64,000 nt of DNA. It comes from Marchantia polymorpha subsp. ruderalis (taxonomy: Eukaryota; Streptophyta; Marchantiopsida; Marchantiales; Marchantiaceae). The notes beneath the pieces are model-generated. The model did not search any database. It had not been told where the DNA came from and worked only from the letters and a program-made list of their open reading frames with translations. A program made the translations under genes and the position numbers. The stretch spans positions 29,328,501 to 29,392,500 of the forward strand of contig AP031352.1 in NCBI GenBank assembly GCA_037833965.1, in the 5' to 3' direction. Numbering within the stretch: position 1 is the first letter of the stretch; every line of letters begins with the position of its first letter. This document shows positions 43,801 to 54,682 of this stretch, piece by piece.

Positions 43801-46287
43801 GAGGCCGCACCATCGGCGGGTAGTCCGCCGATAGATGCGCCTTCGGCGGTAGGGCCTATAGGCCAAGGGACATCGGGCGAGCGGCCCCCGGCCATGTCGC
43901 CTTCGGCGATGGATGTCCGCGGCGCTACGCCTGCGGCGGACAAGGCGCCGGCATTTGCGCCTGCGCACAGGCCGAGCACAGCCCCCACGGACCGATCAAG
44001 GGAGCAGCAACAGACGGAGGAGCGGAGTGACTGTCCGCGGGATGAAATTTCGATGCGCGATGCGCAATCAAACCCCGCGCAGCCACCCTCCGCTCGATCG
44101 CCTTCGGCGGCGGGCGACGGCGGCAGAGAGGACGCGGTAGACAACCAACAAGCGAGCGACGGGGATGCCGCACGGGTACATTCGCCTACCGCCTTAGACA
44201 TTTTGGCGAAGAGCAGCGAGGCTGCAGCCGTGCCTTCGCAGGCAGCACACGTCGACGACGTGCAGCCCCACTCGGGGCAGTCGCCGACGCAATCAATGGC
44301 GACTGAAATTCTCCACTCGGATGATGACGACGGAGGCTCCACCAAAGAAATGTCAGGAGCAGAGGACACCGAGGAGGAGGAGGAGGAAATTGTTGGAGCG
44401 CCGGCGGCGGCGCTCTCTGAGCAGGTGATTCCGTTGCTGAGGTACTTGGATCGTAAGGTCGATAAATACGCCGACCCACTTCAGCCGGGATCTTACATCG
44501 AGTTAGTGCGCTGGCGGACTCGCACTAAAGTCCACACCAGCAAGCTGTTAGCTAGAGTGGACCAGGAGTTGAGGGAATTGAAGGAGAAGCATGCATGCTT
44601 GTGGGGTCAGTATAAACTTAATCAGAAATTCTACAAGCACTCCGAGAAGGTGAAGGATGAGAAACTGGACGAGCTCACCAAGGAGCAGGTGAAGGTCAAG
44701 GAAGCACTCATTTCTGAGCAGGCCCAGAATCGGATTTTGTCAGAGGAGCTCGTGCGACAGACGCGGTTGTTGGAACAATGTCAGCTCGCACGGCAGGCGG
44801 ATGAGGAGTTAATCCGCAGGTTACAGTCAGAGTGTGGCGAATTGAGAGCGCAACGTGCTGAGGCCGAATCGCAATTAGTGATAATTGAAGAGGATCGCAG
44901 GAAAGAGGCGGATCGCACGAAGGTGGAGACGGCGAGGCGTGTCGGCCACTGTCTCAAGGGCTACGCCCACTGGGAAGTGAAGGCGCAGGAGAAACTCACA
45001 CTGCGTGAGTTTGAATTGCGCGCAGCCGGGTTGTTGTCAGGCGACAGTAGGAGTCGACGGAAGGTAGCAAAGAAGCTCGATGCTTTTCTGTCGAAGGCAC
45101 AGGATACCATGTCCGCCCTCGAAGTGGAGGTGTCCGCGGCATTGCAGCGTTTGGGACTGCGCAGTCGAACGGAAGATTGGCAGGGTAGGGAGTTAGTGCG
45201 CGGCAATCCGCCGCGCAGGAGACGTAGTACAGGTTCCGCGGAGTGTAGTGTAGCGTGGTTCCGTGCAGGCGTGTAGCGTAGTGTAGTGTAGTGTTAGTTA
45301 GGACTTAGAAGGTATAAAATAGTTCCAGGCGTTTTGCCTGGGGTTCTTTCCCAAACTCAGAAGTATAGATCAGGAACCCATTTCCTTTGCGTGTTTGTGT
45401 CCTTGATCTCTGTCACCACGCACGAGGAGTTACAACTTAGCGTTCCGCATTTTGTAGCTGAAGGCCTTCGGCCGAATGTTCAGAGCTAGTACATTGGTTA
45501 GAGACTTGAGTAGTTCGGATCTGCACCTGCGGGTGACTGCCGATGCTCAGAGCCAGTGACTAGTTAGATACTTGAACAGTTTCGCCCCTACACCTTCGAG
45601 TGTTTCTTTCTGATTGTACTCCTTTGGGATTTTTCCCCTGAATGCCAAAGTGAAGTTTTGCCACTTCGTGTAAGCCTTGGTTGTAAATTCAGGTTACGCT
45701 GCAGCAGGTGCCTTGAGGGTAACCCCTGTAGTATTTCTGGGAATGACAAGTGCCTGAGAATTCAAACTCTTCAATAGACTGTTGTTGTGTTACTGGAATG
45801 TTTCACAGTGAGTCCTTCAGTGCGGACCTGTGTTCTCTGCGCGTTTTGTGAGTTGAGAGTGTTGTTCACCGCGTATGAGTGACTTCGATCCGAAGTAGGC
45901 AGTCCAAACCGGGTTTCCTACGCTAGCAGCAAGCTAGTGGAAGCGTTGTAAAAGCCGGAGTTGGAAGTCACTACCCGCAGCTTCGCCGAGTGTGCTCGCG
46001 AGAGACTTTCCCCCTGAAATCCTGAAGTAGAGGTCCTAACGGATCTCTGGGTTGTGTTTCTGTAGTTTCAGGTGTGTGTGTGTGTGTGTTACGCTGCACT
46101 GTGCGACCTCCGAGTGCGCTCCGAGTGGACACTTGCAGTATTTCTGGGAGTGACAGTTGCCTGAGAATTCAAACTCCTCAATAGTCTGTTAAAACGTGAC
46201 ACTTTGTACCCTGTGTGTTCCTCTGTCCCTGTGGGTTCGACCTTTCTACCACTATATTGCAGTTTTAGCCTTTAGTGGGTTATTACA
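40891..46287 (+). mobile_element. Family A solo LTR nested in A-3 gag-protease
   Basis: A 5,397-bp LTR with perfect ends, flanked by the 5-bp duplication AAGAG (40886-40890 and 46288-46292). The uninterrupted sequence is seen in A-2 near 24487. Its U3 gene (from 42135) has about one break. The TATA box is at 45313-45319, and U5 has a short (GT)n tract near 46074. Confidence 0.93.
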
Positions 46288-47365
46288 AAGAGCCGGAAGC
46301 TATTCAGCCGGAAGACGAATAGCAATTAACGGTGGGACTGGGAAGGAGTGAGACGAGTCACACCGAGGGCATTGTCGACCCTAGTGACTGTCACGAAGTA
46401 CAACTCAGTCCCGACAAGTGCTTGAAGGTATCAAGCACAGTGAGAGGAGACGAGCTAAGGAAAGTACAGGCATTCCTTAGCCATTATGTCGACGTCTTCG
46501 CCTGGAAGATCGAAGACATGAAGGGGATACCTGCACGGTATGGGGAACACCGTATCGATTTACTGGACGACTCAGTACCCATACGACAGCGCCAGTATCG
46601 CCTCAACCCAAAATACTCCTTGCTAGTTAAGGAGGAGATAGATAAGTACTTGAGTGCTGGTATTATTTACCCAGTGCTCAGCAGTGAGTGGGTGTCGCCG
46701 ATTGTTATCGTACCCAAGAAGTTGACGGGTAAGATACGAGTGTGTTAGGATTTCCGGAAGTTGAATGCAGCAACACGCAAGGATCATCACCCGTTGCCGT
46801 TCACGGATGCCATTCTAGACCATGTCGCAGGACATGAATGCTATAGCTTCCTGGACGGGTTCTCAGGTTACAATCAGGTGTCTATCCGGGAACAGGACAG
46901 GGATAAAACTACGTTCACAACCGACTGGGGAACTTACGCATACCACAAGATGCCCTTCGGTCTGTGCAACGCGCCTGCCACCTTTCAACGGATGATGACC
47001 AATATCTTCCAGGAACAACTGAGGAAGTTCCTGGAAATATTCATAGATGACTTCTGTGTCTTTGGGAAGCGGTCTGAACACCTAAGTCACTTGAAGCAGA
47101 CCTTCGATAAATGTAGAGAGAGCAGTTTATCACTGCATCCCGAGAAGTGCTTTTTCTTTATGACTAGTGGGATCTTGTTGGGTCATCGGGTCTCGGCAGA
47201 CGGCATTGCGGTGGACATCGAGAAGGTCAAGGTTATACTCGAGCTTGAGCCACCCACGAATCTAAGAGAGCTGCGAGCATTCCTGGGTCATGTGGGCTAC
47301 TACCGAAGATTCATACATTTGTATGCAATACTGGCGGCGGACCTGACCAAGTTGTTGAAGAAGGA
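46288..47365 (+). mobile_element. Copy A-3 internal region: end of gag-protease and start of pol
   Basis: It continues A-3 after the solo LTR, with the same leaky-stop context as A-2 at 46320-46328 and RT-coding sequence up to the region after the catalytic motif. At about 47365 the sequence passes into LTR sequence, so RNase H and integrase are absent. It is broken in more than one place. Confidence 0.88.
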
Positions 47366-47689
47366 GTTCGCCACCGGCGGGAATTCCGCCTACGCGGAAG
47401 GGGGAGTCAAGTTTTGTCCTATGCGCGGACGAAGGCGTTCGCCTGTGCACAGGCGAAGTAGGGTTTGGGGAGGCGCGAAGTCCGCCTACGCACAGGCGTT
47501 CGCCTGTGCACAGGCGCTTCGGCGTCGGCGGAAAATCCGCCTTGGGCCCTAGAAATGCGCCTTGTGAGGTAGAAAGTGTACGGCGCCTTCCGCGCCAGCG
47601 CAGCGCCGCGTACGGCGGAAGAGCCGCTGGAGTAATCAAATCTGTACGGACCATGCGGACGGGTCGGGTGGGTGCGCTCTTGGACGGAC
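47366..47689 (+). repeat. Left piece of the A-3 3' LTR
   Basis: GC-rich U3 sequence equivalent to about 31187-31510 of the solo LTR, including several short palindromes. It ends at GGAC (47686-47689), the target duplication of element C. Confidence 0.85.
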
Positions 47690-48115
47690 TGTAAGACCGG
47701 GTGTTGCACATATGTACTAAGTCTTAGAAGTGGTCAAGGGAATAAGGATGATTAGCCAAGGCATAGCTAAGACTAGCTAGTTATGACTAAACTAGTTAGT
47801 TATAACTAAGTTTATCTAGTCATGACTAAGTTTAGCTACAATGTCTATAGTTGGCGGAGTAATTAGCGGAGTTCTAGAAGAATGGAGTGAGCACTTCTAT
47901 TTTGTCTTTTACAAGGAGTGAGCACTTCTATTTTGTCTTATACAAAAGTTCTAGATTCCAAGGGATTAGATATTTGACTAGAAGCTTGGATTTGATTGGT
48001 TTGACTAAATGTATGAAAGATGATTGGCTAGACTAAGTCTAATGTTGACTTAGTGGCTAGGAAGCTTGTAGAAGTTTAAAAGCTTCCAATGGCATGTCGC
48101 CACCTCAACCTTGGA

Positions 48116-48133
48116 TTCCGGAAGCTTCTAGAA
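48116..48133 (+). promoter_or_regulatory. Four-unit heat-shock element in the element C LTR
   Basis: TTCcgGAAgcTTCtaGAA has alternating TTC and GAA exactly 5 bp apart, a perfect four-unit HSE. It lies about 115-130 bp before the TATA box. A near-match (GAAgcTTGtaGAA) lies at 48061-48073 and a two-unit TTCtaGAA at 47872-47879. The 3' LTR carries the same at 55109-55126. HSEs bind heat-shock factors; heat activation of this element is inferred. Confidence 0.7.
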
Positions 48134-48246
48134 GGTTTAGGTAGGCCAATGGCATGTTGCCACGTAGAGAAGGTTAGTCAAACTTACCTAGGTAAAAGTA
48201 AGTTAGGAGAAATTACCACATGTTACTATGGTAACTTCTCAAGTAG

Positions 48247-48254
48247 TATAAATA
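48247..48254 (+). promoter_or_regulatory. TATA box of element C
   Basis: TATAAATA in the 5' LTR, repeated at 55240-55247 in the 3' LTR. It is well placed downstream of the HSE cluster. Confidence 0.75.
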
Positions 48255-48554
48255 GAGAGGTAGAGTAGCACCTCTCAAGCAAGTTTGGAGAGTCATGTGT
48301 GAGGACTTGTTTCAATAATGAAGGAGTGAAGTTTTCGAGTATCTTGGAGTATCGACGTGTGTTTGCGTTTATGTGAAGAGGGTGATGTGAGGAGAGTTTG
48401 TGTGTGTGAGTTGGAGTGATACATGAGAGTTTGTGAGAGAAGGTGTTTGTGACATGAGTGAGAGTATGAATCCTAGTCTTCTAGAACCATGATGCGCTAC
48501 CACAAAGCCATCAGAGGTAGACCTGAGTGAGAGTCAGCCCGGAGGTTGCATTTT

Positions 48555-48573
48555 TGGTTCCGTTGCCGGGACC
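48555..48573 (+). other. Primer-binding site of element C
   Basis: TGGTTCCGTTGCCGGGACC starts four bases after the LTR end. It shares the CCGTTGCCGGG core of tRNA-Asp-type sites but differs at the 5' side, so the primer tRNA is uncertain. Confidence 0.65.
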
Positions 48574-48590
48574 TCAATCTAGAAGGCGGA

Positions 48591-48761
48591 ATGTTTAGGA
48601 TTCGATTTCTAGCTCGAGAGAAAGTATCCATGAGGGATCACTTGGTGTTAACATTGGGGAATGAAAGAGCGGAGAGTGTGCTTGAGAGCGAAATTCCCTT
48701 TGTTTATCCCATAGTCTCATATGATAGCCTAGAAGTGATTTTGTATGTTTTGTTCACGTAA
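48591..48761 (+). CDS. Small leader reading frame 1 of element C
   Basis: A 56-codon frame starting 18 bases after the primer site. Its core (M-R-D-H-L-V, L-G-N-E, V-L-E-S, I-P-F-V, P-I-V-S-Y, ending near V-L-F-T) aligns with the two leader frames of element B and the second frame here. It is not a family I recognise. No signal peptide. Role unknown. Confidence 0.5.
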   Translation: MFRIRFLAREKVSMRDHLVLTLGNERAESVLESEIPFVYPIVSYDSLEVILYVLFT

Positions 48762-49227
48762 ACATGTCTTTTTGAGAGAAAAGTGATTTTAGACACCGAA
48801 GAAGTATTTTTGAAGTTTTTCTTCAAAGTTTTTATTGATTTTAGATTGGAAGATAGAGAACGTTTACGTTTTTGTTTTAGGTCTAGAGCATGTGTAAACA
48901 AAAAGATATGAGAGTTAGAAGTTGAGGGGTTTTCACGGGTATCAAAAGTCTGCTCTCTGGAAAGTTTGTACAGAGTTGATTACTTTTTCTGTATTTCAAT
49001 TTAGGCTTTGAAACTTCGTACGAGTGTGTATTAGAAGATAAGCTACGTTTGAGTCAAAATTTCACTGAGAGATCACGTCTAGAGACAAAGTTATTATGAT
49101 TTGAAGTTGAGGGGGTACAAAAGCAAGATAACAAAGCAAAAGTTTTTGATTTCTTCATTCACAGTTTTCGTCAAGTAGATAGCGTTTCTGGGAGAGGTCT
49201 TTTGAGTGGTTTCTGTCTTATGGGAAA

Positions 49228-49671
49228 ATGAGTGAACAAGAAGGTTGGAAGATTAGGTTATCCAAAGTACCTCAAGGCTTGGATGTTATAGTGTCTTTAG
49301 ACTCCAATACAAGAGAATTCAAGGTAGAGTTTGAAGAAAGAGTAGTGAGTCAATCTCCAAGAGTCAAACGTGAAACTTGTTTTTATTGTGGAGAGGAGGG
49401 CCATAAGGTTGTCAATTGTTCCCTACGGAACAAAGATAGAAGATTGAGGAGCAAGAGGAACTTGGGAGATTTGAAACTTCACTTGGGACCATCATCGCCA
49501 CATGAATCCCAAAGCGCGACCTTCTGTGACAATTGCGGAGTGATTGGGCTACCAGCGGGACACGAATGCAGCGGAGTGAAGGCACTTCTGGAATCACTTG
49601 TGGAAGGGTTTGACGGCAAGCTAAGTGCTGAAACAGAGAAAGTGACCTCAGCGGGTTCAAGCTCCAACTGA
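49228..49671 (+). CDS. Zinc-knuckle leader protein of element C
   Basis: A 147-residue protein upstream of, and separate from, Gag. It has a canonical C-x2-C-x4-H-x4-C knuckle (C-F-Y-C-G-E-E-G-H, about residues 51-64) and a second Cys/His cluster (C-D-N-C ... H-E-C, about 100-114) that is not canonical. Between them is a basic stretch (R-R-L-R-S-K-R). CCHC knuckles in Gag bind RNA. Here the motif stands alone next to the leader, which suggests an RNA-binding accessory protein, or a captured nucleocapsid piece. The ATG at 49228 is the first in frame. Not recognised as a named family. Confidence 0.6.
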   Translation: MSEQEGWKIRLSKVPQGLDVIVSLDSNTREFKVEFEERVVSQSPRVKRETCFYCGEEGHKVVNCSLRNKDRRLRSKRNLGDLKLHLGPSSPHESQSATFCDNCGVIGLPAGHECSGVKALLESLVEGFDGKLSAETEKVTSAGSSSN

Positions 49672-49673
49672 AG

Positions 49674-49838
49674 ATGGAGATCATCATTCGAATGATGGAG
49701 AAGATGATGATGAGGGTAAGACTCATCGTATGCCTAGGAGAGGAGAGAGCTTTGGCTATCTTGGAACAACCAATTCCTTTTGTGTTTCCTTTGATGAATT
49801 ACTCAAGGATGGAGTTAGTGTTGTTTATATTGTATTAG
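49674..49838 (+). CDS. Small leader reading frame 2 of element C
   Basis: A 54-codon frame beginning just after the stop of the zinc-knuckle frame and ending 48 bases before the gag ATG. Its core (M-R-V-R-L-I-V, L-G-E-E, I-L-E-Q, I-P-F-V, P-L-M-N-Y, L-F-I-L-Y) matches the first frame of C and both frames of B. Alternative Met codons lie near its start. Role unknown. Confidence 0.5.
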   Translation: MEIIIRMMEKMMMRVRLIVCLGEERALAILEQPIPFVFPLMNYSRMELVLFILY

Positions 49839-49886
49839 GAAGCCCCATATAAATTTCCAATAAAAATAAAAATAAAAAAAAATTAG

Positions 49887-52800
49887 TTGGAAATGGGGAA
49901 GCTTCCGGTATTTTATGGGAGGGAGAATGAGGATGTAGAAGCTTTTGTTAGGGACTTCAAGAGGGCTTGCATAGGAAACAATGAGAGGAAGAAGGACGAG
50001 TGGGCTATGCTTTTGCCGGATTTCTTGGAGGATTCTGCTCTCAAGTGGTACAAGGAGTACAAGAGGGAGCATTCGGAGGACGACACGTGGGAGACATTAA
50101 CGGAGAACCTGATCGAAAACTTTCTTCCCAGTGAAAGTTATGAAAAGTTGATGTGTGAGGTCACCTTCTTGAAACAAGGAGAGAACGAGAAGGTGAGGAC
50201 CTATGTGGAGAGAACCGAGAAGTTGGAATCTAGATTCCACGTGGTGTTGAGGAAGGGCGGAGACGAAGTGGATGCTACAATGGTGGGGATAAGGGCGATG
50301 CTCATGAAGAACTTCGTTGGAGGTTTGAGACCTGAGATTCGAAGTAAGGTGAGATACGAGAAGCCCTCTTCTAAGGCTGAAGCCATTCGAATTGCTATTA
50401 GAATGGAGGAGAGCTTAGAAGATGATGATTCTAGCTTGGTGGCTAGAGAAGTAGCTCCACCAGTTGTAGGAAGGTCCATTGTTTCAAACCCTTCTACTTC
50501 ATCCACGATAGCGAATCCTAGTGTGGATTTTCAAAATGAATTGAAATCTATCACGGAGACTCTAGCAGATCTCAAGATCAATGTAGTACAGTTGTGGGAG
50601 AAGAGGAATCAGAACGTAGGAGGAGGCTCTAGGGGGTATGGAAATTATCCTCCAAGAGGAAATCCACCTTCAGGAAACTTTGCGGTTTCTTGCTTTTCTT
50701 GTGGAGGTCCTCATTTCCAGAGGAATTGTCCTAACCCTCGACAACATGATGGAGTTCGGCACAACAACAATGCACCGGCCACGCAACAAGCCAAGGATAA
50801 GGGAGTAGCATCCATTGATGTATTTCCTCATCAATGCACTTTTGAGAAAGGGGAGAGCTCAAAATCGAAAGTGGATATCCTTGCTCATGAGAAGAAGCGT
50901 GCCCGATTTGCGGACGAGTCGATTTTCATGGAGGACACGCCAAGTCGAAGTACACGGTCAAGTGGAGTGAGTCAACCAAGAGTACCAAGGAAGAAGTTGG
51001 GCATGGATGACTTTTCCATTTCATCTTCTCAAGCTAAGTATGACGTGGTGGAGGATGTAGGAAATCAGAAGGCCAATATAACAGTTGGTCAGCTGATTGC
51101 CTTGAATCCAGCCATTCGGAAGGAGTTAAGAGGAGGTCTTATCTCCACAAGGACCAAGAAGCGGAAATCTAAGGGGAAGGCTCACATGACCAATGTGGGA
51201 GTTGGGGTGGTGGATGCGGCTGCTTCGGAGGTATGTACACATGCTTCAAAGATCGAAGTGAGGATCAATGGACATGATGTATCAGATGTGTTGGTTGATG
51301 GTGGATCGGCTGTGAATGCCATGTCTGAGAGGTTGATGCAGAAGTTGGGTATGCAACCTTCTAGACCTTCTAGCATAATTGTTGGTATGGCCAACAAACA
51401 GAAGGTAAGACCACTGGGGGTGGTAGATAAAGTTGTGGTTAGTGTGAGGGGAGTGCAAACTTTGCTTTCCTTCCAAATTCTCAAGGAAGCTAGCTACGAC
51501 TTGCTGTTGGGACGTCCTTGGTTGAGGGCGGTAAGGACTACGGACCGATGGCACAAGGGCTATTTGAGGATAGGCCCAAAGAACCATCGAGTTAAGGTTC
51601 CTTTGACGAGAGGAGGGGAATCCACCACTGACTCAGATAGACCAACTGACGAGTATTGGGAATCTGAGAGTGAAGAGAGTGGTAGCTTTTCAGAAGTTGA
51701 CACAGACATCTCAACTTCTGATCAAGAAACATCATCAGAGTACTCTTCTGATGATAATGTTCAAGTACAAGTCATTGCTGCCATGGAGTTGTTGCCTAGG
51801 CCTGGAGTGAAGAAAGATCCTGACAAAGTGGAGATGAGCGAAGAGGAGGTGTGTCGACGACTGTCCACTCTCAGGTTTGGTCCCAAGGTTACCAAGGAGG
51901 AAAAGGCAAAGTTTCTGGATATATTTCGCAAATATATTCATGTTTTTGCCTTTAGTTACAAGGATCTTAAGCATGTGACGTTGGAGACTCATCGCATCGA
52001 GTTGGAGGAGAAAGCTCGTCCTATTCGGCAAAAGCAACGCCGAATAAATCCACCTACGGCTCTTGTGGTGAAGGAGGAGATCGACAAGCTCAAGGAGGCT
52101 GGCTTCATCTACGAGGTAGAAAATTCTGAATGGGTGTCTCCAATTGTGATAGTGAAGAAGAAGAATGGTAAGCTACGAGTGTGCGTAGATTACAAAAAGT
52201 TGAATGCTGTCACAAAGAAAGACTACTATCCCTTGCCTTTCATAGATGAGATTCTAGAGGAGGTTGCTGGTCATGAGTGGTATAGTTTTGGAGATGGTTA
52301 TAGTGGCTATAACCAAATCCAAATTGCCTTAGAAGACCAACTCAAAACAACTTTTACCACTCCATGGGGAACCTTCGCTTTTAGAGTGATGCCGTTTGGT
52401 CTATGTAATGCTCCTGCCACTTTTCAAAGGTTCATGAATAGAGTGTTTGAACCTTTCATTGGAAAGTTTGTAAGGGATTTCATAGATGATTTTTGTGTTT
52501 ACGGGAGGAAAGCGGATCATTTTGATCATTTGATCAAAATACTTCAACGGCTGGAGGAAGCTAAGGCTTCACTCAATCCAGAAAAATGCATTTTTGGATG
52601 TGAGGAAGGCCTATTGTTGGGGCATATCATCTCCAAGAATGGTATAGCGGTGGACCCAGAGAAGGTGACACGGATCATGGAGTTACCTTTTCCGGCGACT
52701 TTAACCAAGTTGAGGCAATTCCTTGGTATGGTGGGGTACTATCGACGGTTCATCTTGTCCTTCTCCAACAAAGCTCATGCCTTGACGAATTACATGAAGA

Positions 52801-54659
52801 AGGGAGTGGAGTACGAACTCATTTTCAAGGATGAAGCTGCAAAGAAGGCGTTCGAAGTTCTCAAGAAGGCGTTGGTGACGGCTCCAATTTTGGCGAAACC
52901 GGATTGGGGTAAACCTTTCATTCTCTACACAGATGCATCAAATATTGCTGTAGGATGCACCTTGAGTCAATTAGATGATGAAAAGCATGATCATCCAATT
53001 GCCTATGCTAGTAGACAAATGGTTCAAGCGGAGAAGAATTACTCAGTGACAGAGAGAGAGGCCTTAGCTGTAATCTTCTCACTTAAGAAGTTTCGACATT
53101 ATTTGTTGGGTGGGAGATTCACTATAGTGACTGATCATAAGGCTTTGAAATACATTTTCAACAAGCCTAATGCTGAAGGGAGGATAGCTAGATGGAAGCT
53201 ACTACTAGCAGAGTTTGATTATACCATTGAGGATAGACCTGGAAAGAAGCATGCTAATGCGGATTTGATGTCGAGAGCATATGATGATGGAGGAGATCAG
53301 TCAGTAGATGACACCTTTCCGGATGAGGACTTGCTAGTCATGGACACGGTGACAACAGTACCGGAGGAGTACAAGGAAATTTGGGATTTCATCTCTAGAG
53401 GAGAGTTTCCTCAAGGAATGCATCAAAGGGAGAAAAATGCATTAGTGAAGAGATGTCAACCTTATATGATCATGGAGAAGGTACTTTTTCATCAAGGAGC
53501 TGACGGACTTCTACGAAGGGCGGTTGGGAGAGGAGAGGCACTACAACTCATGAAGGAGTTTCATGATGGTGCAGTATGTGGAGGACATTTTGCGGGGAAG
53601 GTAACTGCCTTCAAAATTCTTGATGCTGGTTATCATTGGAAGGGTATTTTTAAGGATTGTGTGGAATATTGCAAAAGTTGTGATGTGTGTCAAGCTTTTG
53701 CTAAAAAGTCCATGAAAACCCCTCCTATGATTTCTGTACCAGTGTTAGGTCCTTTTGAAAAGTGGGGAATAGATTTTGTAGGTCCTTTGAATCTTACTCC
53801 TCGAGGGAATAAGTTCATTGTGATAGCTACAGATTATCTTACGAAGTGGGTAGAGGCAAGACCACTTAAATCTACTAATGAGAAGGAGGTTGGTAGATTT
53901 TTATATGAGAGAATCATTACTCGATTTGGTTGTCCATTGGAGTTAGTATCAGATAGAGGAGGAGAATTTGTGGGAAGTATGATTCAAGCCATGTTGGAGC
54001 ACTTTTCCATCAAGGCTCGAGTAACCACTTCCTACAAACCTAACGCTAACGGGTTGGCGGAGCGGACCAACTACACTTTGTGTATGATGTTGGCCAAGGA
54101 TGCAGACATGGACGGGAGTAAACACAATTGGGACAAGAGGCTCCATGCTATCTTATGGGAGTATCGCACAACATGGAAGACATCTACCGGATACTCACCT
54201 TTTCGGATGGTGTATGGAGTTGAGTCAAAACTTCCCATACAGTTTGACTTGACAACATTCACAACAATCCAGCAAAGGTTGAAGAAATCAAATGGAGCAG
54301 AAGCCATCAAGTCTCGCCAACAACAATTGATGGAGTTGGAGGAAGCTCGAGCATTAGCCATGGTACGAGTGGAGCGGGCTCAACAGTTGCAGAAGAAGTA
54401 TCACGACAAACGAAGTGGAAACCAGAACTTGAAGCCGTTCAAGGAAGATGATTGGGTGATGCTCTTTGATGCAATTAGATACAAGAGAGCTAGGAAAAAG
54501 TTTCTTCCTAAGTATTTTGGACCTTTCATAGTTGAGAAGGTGTGGGGAAATTTCACTTATGACATCAAGGAGTTAGGAGGACGTCACTTCGATCGAGTCA
54601 ACCACGACAAGTTGAAGTTATTCCATCGAAGATCAGATTCTTTCACTCCGAGGGCGTAG
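49887..54659 (+). CDS. gag-pol: Element C Gag-Pol polyprotein, single frame
   Basis: A 1,590-residue open frame. Gag domain at about 1-200 (F-Y-G-R-E-N, A-L-K-W-Y-K-E-Y, W-E-T-L, F-L-P); one zinc knuckle (C-F-S-C-G-G-P-H-F-Q-R-N-C) near 270; protease with D-G-G-S-A (Asp at about 471) and L-L-G-R-P-W-L; RT with F-I-D-D (Asp pair about 867-868); RNase H (T-D-A-S-N); integrase with an H-H-C-C finger, W-G-I-D-F-V-G-P, S-D-R-G-G-E-F and G-L-A-E-R; and a GPF-type C-terminal module. There is no chromodomain, so it groups with non-chromovirus plant elements and is nearer to family A than to B. Unlike A and B it needs no recoding between gag and pol, leaving the Gag:Pol ratio to other means. Confidence 0.95.
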   Translation: MEMGKLPVFYGRENEDVEAFVRDFKRACIGNNERKKDEWAMLLPDFLEDSALKWYKEYKREHSEDDTWETLTENLIENFLPSESYEKLMCEVTFLKQGENEKVRTYVERTEKLESRFHVVLRKGGDEVDATMVGIRAMLMKNFVGGLRPEIRSKVRYEKPSSKAEAIRIAIRMEESLEDDDSSLVAREVAPPVVGRSIVSNPSTSSTIANPSVDFQNELKSITETLADLKINVVQLWEKRNQNVGGGSRGYGNYPPRGNPPSGNFAVSCFSCGGPHFQRNCPNPRQHDGVRHNNNAPATQQAKDKGVASIDVFPHQCTFEKGESSKSKVDILAHEKKRARFADESIFMEDTPSRSTRSSGVSQPRVPRKKLGMDDFSISSSQAKYDVVEDVGNQKANITVGQLIALNPAIRKELRGGLISTRTKKRKSKGKAHMTNVGVGVVDAAASEVCTHASKIEVRINGHDVSDVLVDGGSAVNAMSERLMQKLGMQPSRPSSIIVGMANKQKVRPLGVVDKVVVSVRGVQTLLSFQILKEASYDLLLGRPWLRAVRTTDRWHKGYLRIGPKNHRVKVPLTRGGESTTDSDRPTDEYWESESEESGSFSEVDTDISTSDQETSSEYSSDDNVQVQVIAAMELLPRPGVKKDPDKVEMSEEEVCRRLSTLRFGPKVTKEEKAKFLDIFRKYIHVFAFSYKDLKHVTLETHRIELEEKARPIRQKQRRINPPTALVVKEEIDKLKEAGFIYEVENSEWVSPIVIVKKKNGKLRVCVDYKKLNAVTKKDYYPLPFIDEILEEVAGHEWYSFGDGYSGYNQIQIALEDQLKTTFTTPWGTFAFRVMPFGLCNAPATFQRFMNRVFEPFIGKFVRDFIDDFCVYGRKADHFDHLIKILQRLEEAKASLNPEKCIFGCEEGLLLGHIISKNGIAVDPEKVTRIMELPFPATLTKLRQFLGMVGYYRRFILSFSNKAHALTNYMKKGVEYELIFKDEAAKKAFEVLKKALVTAPILAKPDWGKPFILYTDASNIAVGCTLSQLDDEKHDHPIAYASRQMVQAEKNYSVTEREALAVIFSLKKFRHYLLGGRFTIVTDHKALKYIFNKPNAEGRIARWKLLLAEFDYTIEDRPGKKHANADLMSRAYDDGGDQSVDDTFPDEDLLVMDTVTTVPEEYKEIWDFISRGEFPQGMHQREKNALVKRCQPYMIMEKVLFHQGADGLLRRAVGRGEALQLMKEFHDGAVCGGHFAGKVTAFKILDAGYHWKGIFKDCVEYCKSCDVCQAFAKKSMKTPPMISVPVLGPFEKWGIDFVGPLNLTPRGNKFIVIATDYLTKWVEARPLKSTNEKEVGRFLYERIITRFGCPLELVSDRGGEFVGSMIQAMLEHFSIKARVTTSYKPNANGLAERTNYTLCMMLAKDADMDGSKHNWDKRLHAILWEYRTTWKTSTGYSPFRMVYGVESKLPIQFDLTTFTTIQQRLKKSNGAEAIKSRQQQLMELEEARALAMVRVERAQQLQKKYHDKRSGNQNLKPFKEDDWVMLFDAIRYKRARKKFLPKYFGPFIVEKVWGNFTYDIKELGGRHFDRVNHDKLKLFHRRSDSFTPRA

Positions 54660-54682
54660 TGAAATCTTGGTCCGGGGGTAAA

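Larger units (their letters stand above)
47690..48550 (+). repeat. 5' LTR of element C
   Basis: 861 bp, matching 54683-55543 without a difference by eye. It contains short direct repeats of about 31 bp (near 47887 and 47918), heat-shock-element-like motifs, and a TATA box TATAAATA at 48247-48254. Confidence 0.96.
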
